Assembly (NCBI RefSeq): GCF_018691265.1
Contig: NW_024881296.1
Span: forward strand, 9,579,427 to 9,643,426
Reading direction: 5' to 3'
From: Tyto alba
Lineage: Eukaryota; Chordata; Aves; Strigiformes; Tytonidae
Length of the DNA: 64,000 nt
The notes under the pieces are model-generated. The model saw nothing but the letters and a program-made list of their open reading frames with translations. It was not told the DNA's origin and did not search any database. Numbering within the stretch: the stretch's first letter is position 1; each line of letters opens with the position of its first letter. This document shows positions 50,901-64,000 of this stretch, in pieces. The position numbers and the translations under genes are program-made.

Positions 50901-53900
50901 CCTCCTACTTTCACTTGGTTGGCTCACTGGTCTGTCTCACTCTTGCATCCTTATCCAGGAAGCCTACATCTCTCATCATTACCCAAGGAGCACAAGGTAC
51001 TTCTACCAAGCTCAGCCAAGCCATGAGTTTTTCTTAATTGTGCCAGTGTAATTTGTTACCTTATCCATCTGTGTTTTGAGTGACACAGATGATGCTAAGA
51101 AGTATGCCAAACTGGGAAGTTGAGATGAATAAGTTTGGAGGCAGAAATCTTGAGTGGAAACTCTTTCACTCTTATGATATATTTAATTACCTGTTGAGCC
51201 AGAGAGAGAGAATAACTGTGGGATAATCTCCAGAGACGATTTTTCAGTGAATGGTTAATGACCACAGACAAAGCTGAACAACTGTGTCAGGGAGTCAGGG
51301 AGGAGCTTGTGCCATACCCAAATCTTAAGAAAAGAGTCCAGGGACTTTTTAATAGTTGTGCCTCTGTGGTCCTTTGTGGGTGTGCAGATGAGCTTTTATC
51401 ACATAACCTAACAAGAATGTCTCAAACAATGGATTTAATTCCATGAAATGATGAATTCCTATTAGCCAAAAGAGCAAAGGACATTGCTATGCAGCAGAAT
51501 TCATTATTGCTTTGCTGCCTAACTGGCACAACACATTTCCGTGCTTACATTCCCCTCACTGAACTTTAAACATGCAAAAATTAAACTTTTATCTGGTGCT
51601 ACTCTGTGCTAAGAACAGGAAAACTGTTTTAATAGATAAATAATGGATTCCTCAGCAATGAGCACTAATGACTGCAAACACATAAAGAAATTAGGTTTAA
51701 TTAGCGCTGTGTACAAGTCATTACCATTTTTAAGCTGTGTAAAGACACAACTTAAATAATTAGATATGTACTAATAGTCTACTGATGACTGCACCATGTA
51801 TCTGCTCGCGCTGGGAAGGCTGATGTCAGAGCACGCTGCTCGCAGTGACTCAACCAGGGCACAGGTTCACCTGGGTCATCTTGGGTCAGAGAGCACAGAA
51901 TAGACTCAAAGTGCTGTGTCTTGCTAAATGAAGTATTTAAGTACAGGTTTTTTCCTTCCCTTGGTGGACAGCAGGCTGTGAAGAATTCTATGGAACCTTA
52001 TGTGTGGGCTCCTTTTTCATTATTCTTGTCCCCAGCACTGACCCAGGCAGCCACACTGATGCTTTGAGGGTAGGGGAGAAGGATGTGAAAGGAAGAAATT
52101 GTGACATTTTGACTCAAGTTCAGGAAAGCAAACAGCTACAGTGACTTAAAACAATCCTATTCCCCTAGTTAGCCACCCTCCTCCTCCCCACCAATTACTG
52201 ACGTTTTGGAAAGGAAGGCAGAAGCAGATGTCTTTGTGTGTCTTGCTCACTGCCACTCAGCCTGTTGTACTGCTGTGATACCAGCCTTGATGGTGGTTAA
52301 AGATCACACATCAACTGGGAACATATTTTCATTTTTTCTACTGCTGTTATGGCAGTGGTGTTTGGCAGAAAGATGGGGTGGACAGATGGGACAGCAACCT
52401 CCTAAATTGCCCTGTCTGAATTCACAAGATTCATCTGCTACAGTCCCCCATGACTGTCATTACTAATGTGATACAGGGCTTGAGATCACTCAGAAGTTCA
52501 AAATACTCTGCTTGGTATGTCCAGCTAATTATTTTTCCATCTCTTCTTTCTACTGGCAGTCATCAATGTGTTGCAACAAGATAAAAAATGTTTGATTTTC
52601 TAAACTGTTTAATTTAAACTTGTCAAATAAATTGCCATTTTGCAAAAAGGAAGTCTAGCTGGCCTATCTCTCATAGATACATATTCTAATTGTTCCACTG
52701 TTTTATTTTGTTAATTGTCAAATTCAATAAGTTTCTTCATTACACAGTTTGATGGGGCCAACACAGAGGTCTGTTTTTGAGGTGATAAAGGTGTAAGTTT
52801 AACATAATAGATAAGGTTTGAGTTTAAGGTAATAGATAAAAATCCAAGATCGTATGTCAAATATAGATGAGATGGAGAACCAGAAGCTGTCAATGAAAAT
52901 GACAAGAAGACAGAGTAGGATTTCTAAAAGCTCTGCCAAATAAGCAGTTGGAGAGAGAAGAAGGGAATGAAAATCAGAAGATGGTGTCATGGGCACCAAT
53001 GGAGAATAATATTTAAAGAAAGAGTGTTTCTGATGGTACTAAGACAGCTGACAGGTCCAGATGGATGAAACTGGACAGGTTCTGTGGTTTCGTGAAGAGG
53101 AATCCATGAAGATTTCAACAACAACAACAAAAGGCTTTTGATGCGTTTGAATTGTATTGGAAATGCCTAAAATGGATCTGGGAAATAAAGTCTCCATGGA
53201 AAACTGGAGCAGATTTACAGGCAAGAGACAAAAGATGGGATGATATCTTTAGAAAAAACAGAGCTCGGGTTATTAAATGGGTTATTAAAAAGGGTGAAAA
53301 ATAATCTGTAATGAGATGAAGACCGGAAAGCATGCACTGTAGGAATGCATGAATGGGTTAACTTGTGGTAAAGCAAGCTGTTCTCATTTATAAAATTTAT
53401 GACCACATGAAACAACCCTTGGAGAAAGACCCTCAGAGTGAAAAATTTACCCATCAATGAATGAGGGAAATATGTGTCAGATTTCTAAAAATGTTTCGGT
53501 TGGTTTCCTTGTTTCTGATATGTAGCTTGTTAGTCTGTAAGAGATTATCACAGTGTAGTTTTCTCCTGTTTTACATTTAGAACCTGGTTTTTCTGTTAGT
53601 ACATCCATACAGGGAGAAGCTGGTGAGAACAGAAAGAGAAAATAAATGAGGGTGCAAGGGAGATCAGGAGAGCAGCTAGGTCTCCGAGGCAAACCGGAAG
53701 GTGAGAGAGGGGCAGTTAGGACATTTCTGGGTCTGTGACAAAAGAAAAAAGAAAATAAATGTGGATGAAAGGAAAGGCAGCCAATCTGAGGAAAAACAAA
53801 AAATCCCAAATAATGTTTGGGGTGTGCTTTGAAAAAGGCGCTGTGAGGCTGAGGGGGATGAGTGAGTGCAAGGCAGCAGATGTACAGGAGCCACTGCGTG

Positions 53901-54046
53901 TGTCCCTGCCAGGCTGGGAGATCTGTGCATCCTGGGGGTCAGCAGGACCAAAAGAGGGATGGAGTCCATGCTGGAGGCAGACTAGTTTCAGGATTGCAAT
54001 CTCTGATACTCTACAGTGTTAAACTACTATATAGGTCTTTATACAT
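44956..54046. other. unassigned AT-rich region
   Basis: I see no recognisable gene or mobile element. A 50-base exon-like segment at 48461-48510 lies between TTGCTTTGCACTCAACAG and GTGAGTTG and is open in two phases. An 89-codon minus-strand frame with a hydrophobic stretch lies at 50383-50652. Homopolymers occur at about 46311, 49073 and 49264. The rest holds nothing I can name. Confidence 0.45.
50383..50652 (-). other. small ORF with one hydrophobic segment (89 codons)
   Basis: The frame starts MTCWKKQATPAESK. It has a polar N-terminal half, a basic SRNRN just before a hydrophobic segment NVLFIFSVLLWFIFIASHGI (about residues 48-71), and a short polar tail ending ELESRK. This is the layout of a single-pass membrane microprotein. 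T-rich DNA also produces such hydrophobic stretches by chance, and a TTTATTTTCAG acceptor-like motif lies inside the frame. No family is recognised and no promoter is evident. Confidence 0.2.
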
Positions 54047-54137
54047 CATGATGATGATTGATGATGATGATGATGATGATGATTGATGATGATGATGATG
54101 ATGATGATTGATGATGATGATGATGATTGATGATGAT
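54047..54137. repeat. GAT tract with 25-bp internal period
   Basis: GAT runs of about 4, 8, 8, 6 and 3 units are separated by single extra T residues, so the two full blocks form 25-bp units. The tract runs directly into GAA repeats at 54138. The frames shift at each extra T. Confidence 0.95.
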
Positions 54138-55155
54138 GAAGAAGAAGAAGAAGAAGAAGAAGAAGAAGAAGAAGAACAAGAAGAACAAGAAGAACAAGAA
54201 CAAGAACAAGAACAAGAAGAACAAGAACAAGAACAAGAACAAGAACAAGAACAAGAACAAGAAGAACAAGAACAAGAAGAAGAACAAGAAGAAGAACAAG
54301 AAGAAGAACAAGAAGAACAAGAAGAACAAGAACAAGAAGAACAAGAAGAACAAGAAGAACAAGAAGAACAAGAAGAACAAGAAGAAGAACAAGAAGAAGA
54401 AGAAGAAGAAGAAGAAGAAGAAGAAGAAGAAGAAGAAGAAGAAGAAGAAGAAGAAGAAGAAGAAGAAGAACAAGAACAAGAACAAGAACAAGAACAAGAA
54501 CAAGAACAAGAACAAGAACAAGAACAAGAACAAGAAGAACAAGAACAAGAACAAGAACCAGAACAAGAACAAGAAGAAGAAGAACAAGAAGAAGAAGAAG
54601 AACAAGAAGAACAAGAAGAAGAAGAACAAGAAGAAGAAGAAGAAGAAGAAGAACAAGAAGAACAAGAAGAACAAGAAGAAGAAGAAGAAGAAGAAGAAGA
54701 AGAAGAAGAACAAGAACAAGAACAAGAACCAGAACAAGAACAAGAAGAACAAGAAGAAGAAGAACAAGAAGAAGAAGAAGAAGAAGAAGAACAAGAAGAA
54801 GAAGAACAAGAAGAAGAAGAAGAAGAAGAAGAAGAAGAAGAAGAAGAACAAGAACAAGAACAAGAACAAGAACAAGAACAAGAACAAGAACAAGAACAAG
54901 AAGAACAAGAAGAAGAAGAAGAAGAAGAAGAAGAAGAAGAAGAACAAGAACAAGAACAAGAACAAGAAGAAGAACAAGAACAAGAAGAAGAACAAGAACA
55001 AGAAGAACAAGAAGAACAAGAAGAAGAAGAAGAAGAACAAGAAGAAGAAGAAGAAGAAGAAGAAGAAGAACAAGAACAAGAACAAGAAGAAGAACAAGAA
55101 CAAGAACAAGAAGAACAAGAAGAACAAGAAGAACAAGAAGAACAAGAAGAAGAAA
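54138..55155. repeat. 1.02-kb GAA/CAA trinucleotide array
   Basis: About 339 consecutive triplets, almost all GAA or CAA on this strand. They are arranged as pure GAA blocks (the longest 80 bases at 54391-54470), alternating GAACAA blocks (for example about 54471-54530 and 54842-54900) and GAAGAACAA mosaics. The only other triplet is CCA, twice, at 54558-54560 and 54729-54731, exactly 171 bases apart. That indicates an internal duplication of 57 triplets. No frame on either strand contains a stop, giving spurious frames of Glu/Gln, Lys/Asn and Arg/Thr, and of Leu/Phe, Leu/Val and Ser/Cys on the minus strand. It is not a gene. Long GAA/TTC tracts are known to form triplexes. Confidence 0.97.
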
Positions 55156-56131
55156 TTTAGCAGTAACCATGTGCAGAGGGTAGACTTAGACCCGTCATTC
55201 TAAATACACATGGTCAAGACACAACCAGGATAGTCATGTAATTAGGGGAAAATACTTTTCACTGTGTTTAATGGGAAGATTTCAAAGTGGAGAGGTCTAT
55301 AGTTCGCAAACATTAGCTGAAACTTACAATACCATAGAAGTTGACAAGTAATACTGTCTGATTAGATATGTAAATTGAGGTCCAAGAAAGTTAGGACATA
55401 TGGTTTTAGGCAATTTTAAGTACTAGATGATAAAACTATGTTTACTGTGTTGTAATTAATGAAACTTTTGCAAACACATCCTTCCTCTGGCCCTGGATGT
55501 TTCCGATTGCATGAGTAATGTAATGTTTGTTTTCTTAATACATTACATCAAAAAGAGAACAGCTTCTGAGGCAAAGCGCTCCCTATTCTTTAGTATTTTC
55601 CTGATATTCAGTTACTATCAGTAGTTTGTCTCATGTTTTCTTTTATTTATTTTCATCTCTAAAATTTATTCAGTCCACACTCTGGAATTATTTCAGAGTG
55701 CTCTATCATTTGGTTTTGCAAGTGGTTATACAAACCAGTTAAATATGGCTCAGAAAACATGAACACTTAAGTAAAGAGGGTTTTTCAGAGCACTTCAATT
55801 TGTCTGAAATATTTGCTTGAAAGTTACCAAGAATAAAAACCTATGTCCAGAATATTACGGTCTCAGAAATCACCTGTAAAATTTGTCAAACACTTTGACT
55901 GGGTGAAAGTGACTGCAGTCCAACGAAGCCAGAGTGGCAGACATAAAAACATACCAAACCAGTCCTAATAACTTCAAAGTGCCTTCTTGCATGTGCATAT
56001 TCATGTGCTTAAGTTTCTTCTTAGAACAAGCCCAATGTGAATACAAGCAAAAGACAAAGCAGCAATTTTCATTCAGGGAAAAGCTAATAAATTCCGTGTC
56101 TAACAGGTATTTAAGATAGAGTCCAGCAGTT

Positions 56132-56163
56132 TTGGCTCATATTAATAGGCTCATATTAATAAC
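56132..56163. repeat. two-copy tandem repeat, 15 bp
   Basis: GGCTCATATTAATA occurs twice in direct succession. It is a small local duplication. Confidence 0.85.
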
Positions 56164-59100
56164 TATTTCCATTTAGATAACATTTTGTTTTAAATTAATT
56201 ACTTGATTTATAACTTGCCTGATACTCGCTTTACAGACTCACTATGTCAGGACCTCAACACAGCAGAAATATCCTTTACTAATGATTTCAAGTTTATAAA
56301 TAGCAAACACAAGCCCTGCTCCCAGACTTCTGCTTCAATCCAGACAACAGATGGGAAAACTGAGTTTGTATTCTGTGATTTTGGGGCTTACTTATGGCTA
56401 ATACCATCCTGGTTGCTCCACATTTCAGAAAAGCATAAGGGCTGGACCCATTTATCTTAGCCTTTACTGCACCTTCAGATACTAAATCTAGCATTTAGTA
56501 GAGATCAGAGGATGACAGACCATTTTGATAGCTAATTTTGAAAATGCAATTAATAGTCTCATAGTTTTGACACAGAAATATTCAACAAGAAGCGTTATAC
56601 AAATTGTTTTTTTCAGCATTTAATATATGCAAAATATCATAAATCAAGCAAAAGTTACTGACAGACATTCAAGAGTATGAAAAATACATTAAAGAAATGC
56701 CATACGTAAATAAAGATGCATTGAGAATAGCAGGAATATTTGTTCCTGTATTGCTCACTGTATCCGATGTCATTTAAATGTGGCTGAGATTTCTTACCAG
56801 GTGATATACATTTCTTCATGTAATATACTTCAAAGTGACCATTGGGCTAACTTTGCAAAAGTTAGGACAGATCTTCAGTAATCAAAGAACTGTAAATTCT
56901 GAAGAGCTGATAATCTGTTGAACCAAGAAACTTTACAGTTACAGATGGCATTTTAAAAAATATGCTCAAACTATTGTTGAAGCAAATTGGGAGTGGCTGA
57001 CAGGATAGTCAAGCTCAGGGTCCATTTTCTTTTCCAAAATTGTAGCTATAATTACTGTGTCAGTCACTCTGGACTGCTGTCTGTAGTAAAAATGCACAGG
57101 TGCTAGCCTATCATGTATAGCAGCTGCACAATATATTAGTTAAAGCAGATTACAATTTGTCCTTGTGTATACTGGATTTTCATTAAAATATTGATATGAC
57201 AAAAATTCCCCTGTGAACTCAGAGCTGAACTCAGTCTTATACCGAGACTAAAGTTGTAGCTTCAACTGAATCATACACATATATGTATGTCTAAAATATT
57301 AGAATTGGTATCAAGGCTTATAAAAAGGTATGAAATATATATAACTAAAAAAGGATCTTTTAATTTAGAAGGTAATAGACAGAGTTAATCTGAGGAGTTT
57401 GAATGTGACTTAAAATTACTGACTTTGCTAATTGTGGTCAGCCCAGTAGCTGCTTATTATTGGAGACTTTAGAGAACTGATTGTTCCACCTACATCAGTT
57501 CTAAACTAACGACTGTGCTGATTCTAGCTATTTATTAATAATTTTCTTTGGCAAATAGACTCATTCCCTTTCTGTCATCCTTCCTGGAAAGTAAGAAAAT
57601 TTTTTACTCATTTCTGGATGGTATCAACTACAGCAAAATCTGAGTAGGCGGACAGAATGTCTAGATCATTTTGACTTTTCCGTTTTATTCTTTTTTGATT
57701 TGTAGCCTGATATTGCAACCTTTAATCACATGAGAAACAGTGATCACAAAATAGTATTAATATTAAGACAACTTCAGGCGGTATTCATGAGAGTACTCTA
57801 TAGTGGATTCTTCCTTTAATCTTTAAAAAAAAAATTAAATGTAGAAATACCACCCCTTTGATAGTAATGTTTTCCTGACATTTCTTTACCTTTTTCCTCG
57901 ATCAAAATGTGCTTTTCTATGTTACTACTTTGTTGAACTATCTCATATCAAGTAATGCCATTAATAGCTATTGCATACATTGTGCCAACAACCAGTTCAG
58001 AAAATGAAATGTTAATTTAAAATGCACATAACAGTGGTAGCTCAAAATTAAAAACAGAAAGCCTAGAAACAGTGATTTAATTATTAATTATAGCCTTTTA
58101 AATTTGTATGTACTCTTGGAATTCTAGAAATGTTTTTACCATTTCACCCTAAATATTAAAGGCAAATGTGAAGTCTTACTTTTATCTTCTTTCAAAAGAG
58201 GTAGATTTTTACAAACTTTCGTATTTGGCTGTTCTTTTTCAAGTATTCCCGTTTATCATTGACTGGTGTCAAGGTAACACTCATCTGATACCTCACACAC
58301 TTCTTTTACATATATGATAAACTCAGATCAAAAATTTTTATTTCCCTATTACCACTGATAATATCTAGTGAGCACATTGAATGTTGTAATTCCAGAAAGG
58401 AATCCTTAGATTTTAGATAATATCGGTGTAATCGTCTTCCTTTCCCATTTTAAAAATTACCATGCTATGTAATAACCAACGTTCCCTCCCTCTTCCCAGG
58501 TTCACAAATACCTCCAAGAGTACTGCACTGACCCCTTCTCTCTGTGATTTGCCCAGACTAGATTTTTATCCATATATGGTGACAATAACAATATGGAGAA
58601 GGGAAGTCCTCCTTCAAGACAGAAAGAACCCACTACTGTCATGGGGATAATTGAACACTATTTGTGAGCATCTCCTTTACGGCATATGATGCTAGGGTCC
58701 TCTGTATTATGAAGTGGAGTGATTGTCTCACAGAAGGGTGATGCTGGCAGCTTTTAAGGAACGTGATTCTTCTGCCTGACAAGTACTCTGCTGAACAACT
58801 TACTGTAAAGATACATCGGTAAGGATAGTTCCAACATAGAGTAGGACCGTGAGGGTAAAATATAGTAATGTTATTTTTACTTGCTATTGTCTGAGTATCC
58901 GGGTCAAACTGTCTGCTCTTTATGAGAAAATGGAATGCATTATTTGGCACAGCAAAGTACAAATAGATTTGAAGTTAGTTAAGTTGCATCTCTAAAGCCT
59001 ATAGAGCAAATTTACCCCATTTCAAAAGGCATTTTCTGCTCAAGACATCGTATGATCTCAAGACTACAACCATTTTAAATTCCAGGAGTCATAAAAAGAG

Positions 59101-62100
59101 CTGAAGAGATTTTAACATTATCAAAACAGAACCTACTCCACATTCAGGTATCACGATTAGGTAATGACATATAACTCCAAACTAGACATATAATGACAAC
59201 AGGGCTTAAATCTTGTAAGCAAGAGAGAAGTTACAACTATTTTTCTCTGCTACATCCTTCTCATTTATATAGACACCAAGAAGCTTTAAGTACCTTAGAT
59301 GCTGGAACGGGGTTCTAGTGCAGGCAGGATCCAGTATAAAAGGAAGAAAAATATTTGAACAGACTTATTCTGTGGCAAATTCACAAACTGTTAGAAGAAT
59401 GTTAAACAATTATGTAAAAATAGGTTAGAGAACAATTTGGGCAAAAGAAAATCTTGATACGTCAAATTATTGCTAGGAATCTGCTGGGCAAATAAAACTT
59501 TGTTCTTTCTCTACTTGTCTGCATCATCGTTCTATGTTTGTAACTAAGAAGTGGACAAACCCTAAAACATTAATGATATGGTCATTGTGATAAATATAAT
59601 AACAGAAATATATGAAATAAGCTTTGCACTTTTAGGAAGATTTTTATTTATTGAAACACTTCACATTGCACTGATTTTTTGAAAGCAGGACATTTTAAAT
59701 GCTGCTTTTAATACTCATAAGTTGGAGGAGAACAGTGAAGGGACAACAAATCTTTGTAATCCTTTTGAGCTACCTTGAGCTAAATTTTGAGTCAGCCTTT
59801 CTCAGTTCTGTGAGACTGCTTTGAAATTATATAAATATTTTCTTATAAATGTAAATGGTGTAAGACCTTTGATTGAAATGATGTTACGTACCATGTTTAA
59901 ATACATTTTTCTTTGAAATAAGACTCTAAGCAATGATATAGTGATATATATATGGATAACTCAAACCCAGTATTTTAGGGAAGAGAAAATCAGGCTGGAG
60001 AGTGCTTGGATGAGATGTATTTCTGGTAGCTAAGCAGAAAACAGGTGACTTACTCAAGAAATTACCTTAGCTGACAAGTTGGGCAAAGGATCGACTGTTA
60101 AAATGTGTTTCTTATTTTTCCCTTGTTGGTCACAGATAGCCACAGCTGGAGACAGAATAACACATTAAATGCTATGAACAAGTATGGCTGCTCTTACACT
60201 ATGTTCTTCTCATCTTTTCCACAGAAACAATTTTTAAAACTTGTACAAGTGCAGAAAGGTTCTGATCGACCATCAGAGTGGAAAAACTGTCATGCAAGAA
60301 GGTGTAACTATAGATATAACCAAAATACAATAACTACCTATATGGAAAAGTAGAGGCTTGTTTATAATAATGAAATTAAATCCAACAGGGACAATACTAC
60401 TGTTTATAAATGTATGTGTACAGTTGAGGGAAGAAAAAGTGTCTGTTGGATTCCTGGATGCAAGAACTGTATAAATTAAAAAATGACACTGGAACAAATT
60501 ATTATGAACCGATCACAAAAAGTAGAATTTCTAATCACCAAAATAAATTCTGGAAGAGCTTTCTAACAGGATAGAAGCAAAAATCTTAATAAATTTTTGA
60601 GAAGGATCTTTGTAAGTGGCATTACATGATAAGATGTCTGTGATAGCACAAGTCTGAATGTGGTACCTCAGACAAAACCTTTAGGGTTGTATGGTTCTAT
60701 GAAGATTATATAAAATAATAATGTTCCAGGAACAGCTATTGTACCAAAAATGGCAGCACTTCCGTACAATATCCTGAAGAAATGACCAAGAGGTTTGCTT
60801 CAGAAGTGTAGCCCTGAACTCAAATGCCAATTCAGAGTATTGAAGTCCAGGATATTAAAAATAATCACCTAAAAGGCTGACAGTTAAACAAAACGTCAGC
60901 AGGTGCTGCTTAACCTGTTGACCACACAGAGTCCCTTCTGTGTGCATACCTGGCTTCCCCTTCCCACGGGGGGTGAGGAGTCTGGGGGACATGCAGGCTG
61001 TGGGACAACAACGCTTAATGCACACTGGAAGCAAAAACCAGGACATGCCCACTACAGTTAACAAGGGAGTCCTGTCACAGTGCAGAGTCACCAACCTGAA
61101 TCTCAAATGACACACGTTTGTAGCTCATCAGCTTTTTTTAGGACTTTGGTGCCTTCAGTTGCTGTACAGGAGTCATCACCAGCCGCTCTGGGCTCTCAGT
61201 ATGATTTTCTCCTGCATGGTGTCTGTTGGTCGCCAGGCAGGGACATAGGGTCTGATGCTTGAGAATCAGATGACAGCTCAGCCATTGCACTGAACAGGGC
61301 ACTGGCACCTAGGAGTTAGGTGCTCTTATTCTGTTGGTTATGTGAACTCCAAAGTCAACAGGACTGTCTGCCCTGCCCATATTACTTTATCTTTCCTACA
61401 GTTTACATGCCAAGTCTTGATGTTTTCTTGGTAGATTTTCCAACAAATTTTCTGATTAAATTAAAATGAGGTTAGAAAACATTACGTACGACTTAAGGAT
61501 ATCTTCTTCTTGTGGTAGCTCTGTCATAGCTGCAGCTGTTTCCATGAATAACAAATCCTCCTTGGATTTCTTATTTAGAAGGCAATATGCCCCTACATTA
61601 GCTGTTTTTCTCTTTAAATGTCACGTTTAGCAATGCAGAGTTCTGGTAAAAAGTAATTTTGGACACCAATGCTGTAGACATTTTTTCAGAGAGATTGTTC
61701 AGAATGTGCAGGCAGAAGGTCATTAAGGAACTCAAGTAAAACTCCTTTTCTTAGTGGCCCAGCTTTGCTTGAGGTAGCTTTATCTATTAGCACCCTATAG
61801 AGAGTTGATTTCTTACAGTCCTGCACATCAGAGTTTTTACTTTTCCCAAGTGAACTTCAGTTTATGTTGCTCCCACAAGCAATGCCCCATCTGCTGTCCT
61901 GCTGCAGTCTGACTCACTGACTCACTTCTGCTTTCTAATAATTTAGCCAATCCTTTTACTGGCATCCCAGAAAAATGTCAGACAATGTTTCTTCTACTTG
62001 TACTGGATTGATGTTCTCTCTATTTTACTTAAAGTCTTCCTTGTTCAATGTAAGAGATTACTATCCTTTTTGATCAGTTTTCCTATTTTTCCTAGCGAGT

Positions 62101-62655
62101 GGAGTGATCTTACTTGTCATTGCTGGCACTGGACCATTTTCTGTCATTATCAGTGGGCCTGTGAAAATACAGATTTTTTACTTCCTCTGTAAAACCAAAA
62201 CAGCTGTTAAAAGAAGAGAAAACCAATTCAGTCAAAAGATATTTTGCTAAGTTATTCTTTTTGAAGGAAGACCATGAAATATGGCACTTAATTTAATATG
62301 AAATGTTCTATTTAACTTGAAAAGGAATATTTTCTTAAAAGTGACAAAAAATGAAAGCAGATAAAATGGGTCTTGACTTGCCAGCCTTCTTAAGGAAGTG
62401 GCAGTTATGATTCTCCTTGATCTAATAGTTTAAGCAGTCACATTATTTCTGGGAAACTCTGGTATCAAAATGTTTTGTCATGAATTACATATCTTAAAGT
62501 CTATTCTAAAACAATCCCTGTGGTCCTTTCTGCTGGAACGGCTCCACTTTGAATAGACCACAGGTTGTGTATAATGTAAAAGGGGAAATTTTAATGTAAT
62601 GAGTAAAACCATAGTGAATACAATTTTGGCTTGTGTCTCATCAGATATTTTTAGA

Positions 62656-62750
62656 TGATGCATGTATATGTATGTATATGTATATACATGTCTATGTACA
62701 TGCATGTACGTATATATGCAGACAAATTACCTATATATGCATATTAGAAT
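62656..62750. repeat. ATGTATATGTAC-type alternating tract
   Basis: Irregular repeats of ATGTAT, ATACATG and TGTACATGCATGTACG give near-continuous purine-pyrimidine alternation with several palindromes. It is simple sequence. The tyrosine/isoleucine/methionine-rich frames across it are by-products. Confidence 0.85.
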
Positions 62751-64000
62751 ATGTAAAAAAACCCCTAGCTTACATATATAAACACATAAAAATACATCTA
62801 TGCAGACACATGTACTTACAGGTATTTATACATTGCATGATAAATAGTTTTTCATGCTTCTTTATGTGAAGGCAGATCAGGAAGGTTGACAGCACCCCTC
62901 TCCCCAGCACAGACTCGCTACAGGCTCAGGGATGCTGCTCAAACCCCTTCCCATGGCAAAAAGGGAAGGAGCTGATGTTTACACTCACACTGGGTTCTCT
63001 GATAAAGTACCATTACTAAAACTGCAGAGTCACTCTTCTATATTGTAAAGTCACCAAAAACATTTTCAAATAAAACCATGGAGTAATTTAACCTGAGTTT
63101 GCCAATATTCAGCCTAGTACTGCTGCACTGGAGAATCCTCACTTAAGGAAGGATTAAGAAGAGCTGACGTGTTGTTTGTGTTCTTTTTCATGCCATCTTA
63201 TTCATATAATTTTGAGACCCGTTGACAGTCTGTAAGTTCCTGCTCACTAAACTCAAGCATCCACTTTCACCCAATAGGGTGCAATAGCAACCAGTTTTTA
63301 ATGTTCTTTTCTGATGGATAAACCTCAGGACCAATATTTGCTCTTTTGTACTGTTTAGCATTACCCTGGTGAGTCCTCCTTACTTGTTTTCAGAGTTTTT
63401 GTCCTCTCCTCTATCTTTAAAACTTTAAGAGTTCTTTGGTAACTGCTCATTTCATCCTTTTCTAGGAATAAAATTATTTCCTGAGACATAGGGCAATGTG
63501 CTTATTTTTTTAAATGCCTGAATCAGAATGATTCCTTTACCTATGAGGTATTAAAAATACATACTAACATTAAAATTGAGTCATTAATTTTGTTGTCACC
63601 ATACTATTCCTTCAAATACTTTTTTTTCCTCCTTTGATACAGAATCTTTAGTCTTCTGTCTATAAATATGATTGGTGCCTCTCACATAGTGAGAATTGAC
63701 AGAATAAGATTAATAGTTTGTAGTCACCGAACCAGTGTAGTTCAGTGTAGTTTACCAGTGTAATTACATGGAATATTAAATTAATTGAGTAGATTGAGAA
63801 ATCTAGAGATCAGAGTTTGCAGTAACGTCTAGAAATGTCACCCAACATTTGATTCACATATAACCTCAGTGACAAGCAGCTCTGAAAATGAGCTCTACTG
63901 CTTAACAGTATCAAACAATGGTTTGCTGACTAACAACTAGTCAGTTTAACAAGTCTGGCAGCAATGTTATCTTTTTGGAGAAGGAACTGTAGTTCATTAT

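Larger units (their letters stand above)
55156..64000. other. unassigned AT-rich region
   Basis: I see no recognisable gene or mobile element. Near 60223 the acceptor CTTCTCATCTTTTCCACAG is followed by a frame reading KQFLKLVQVQKGSDRPSEWK that stays open to 60351, with no clear donor. A more balanced block (about 60880-61340) has no identified content. Small local duplications occur at 56132-56163 (GGCTCATATTAAT twice) and about 63730-63765. Confidence 0.45.

Noticed and set aside
54138..55155. CRISPR-like or satellite array with spacers
   Set aside because: There are no unique spacers; it is a pure trinucleotide mosaic in a vertebrate-type genome.
54039..55203. Very long frames (350-374 codons) of Glu/Gln, Lys/Asn, Leu/Val or Phe/Leu across the array
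   Set aside because: They are by-products of a stop-free trinucleotide array open in all frames of both strands; there is no gene context.

Overview
The window looks like bird nuclear DNA: AT-rich, gene-poor and dominated by intergenic or intronic sequence. The evidence for a bird is a 5'-truncated CR1 retrotransposon ending in the CR1-type 3' octamer repeat (about 36900-37670), plus solo long terminal repeats (LTRs) of avian endogenous-retrovirus type. The clearest LTR (41510-42443) has TG...CA ends and a perfect 5-bp target-site duplication. I see no complete protein-coding gene, rRNA, tRNA or CRISPR array. Almost every open reading frame here is short and looks like chance, repeat or LTR sequence. 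I found no clear new multi-gene system.

Layout. 1-4301: unassigned AT-rich DNA with a GTTTT/GTTT microsatellite. 4302-5388: two nearly identical 327-bp copies flank a probable solo LTR (4642-5061). 5397-6350: less AT-rich DNA with a minus-strand exon-like segment. 6529-6595: a 25-bp tandem repeat. 7761-7900: an ancient MIR-like SINE. 8165-8612: a solo LTR with TATA box and polyadenylation signal. 8613-36899: mostly unassigned, with scattered exon-like segments, a 181-codon minus-strand ORF and an isolated 113-codon ORF (32500-32838). 36900-37670: CR1. 38635-40954: three exon-like segments on the plus strand that join in one open frame, the best hint of a host transcript. 41510-42443: ERVL-like solo LTR. 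44885-44955: a possible coiled-coil terminal coding segment. 54047-55155: a GAT tract followed by a 1.02-kb GAA/CAA array, the most striking structure. 55156-64000: unassigned, with an alternating purine-pyrimidine tract near 62660.

How the parts relate. There is no operon or pathway. The window records retroelement insertion, recombination of LTRs to solo forms, a local duplication at an LTR, and microsatellite expansion. Any host gene here would be a long-intron gene with small exons. The exon-like segments are hypotheses, because chance splice-site pairs are common in DNA of this length.
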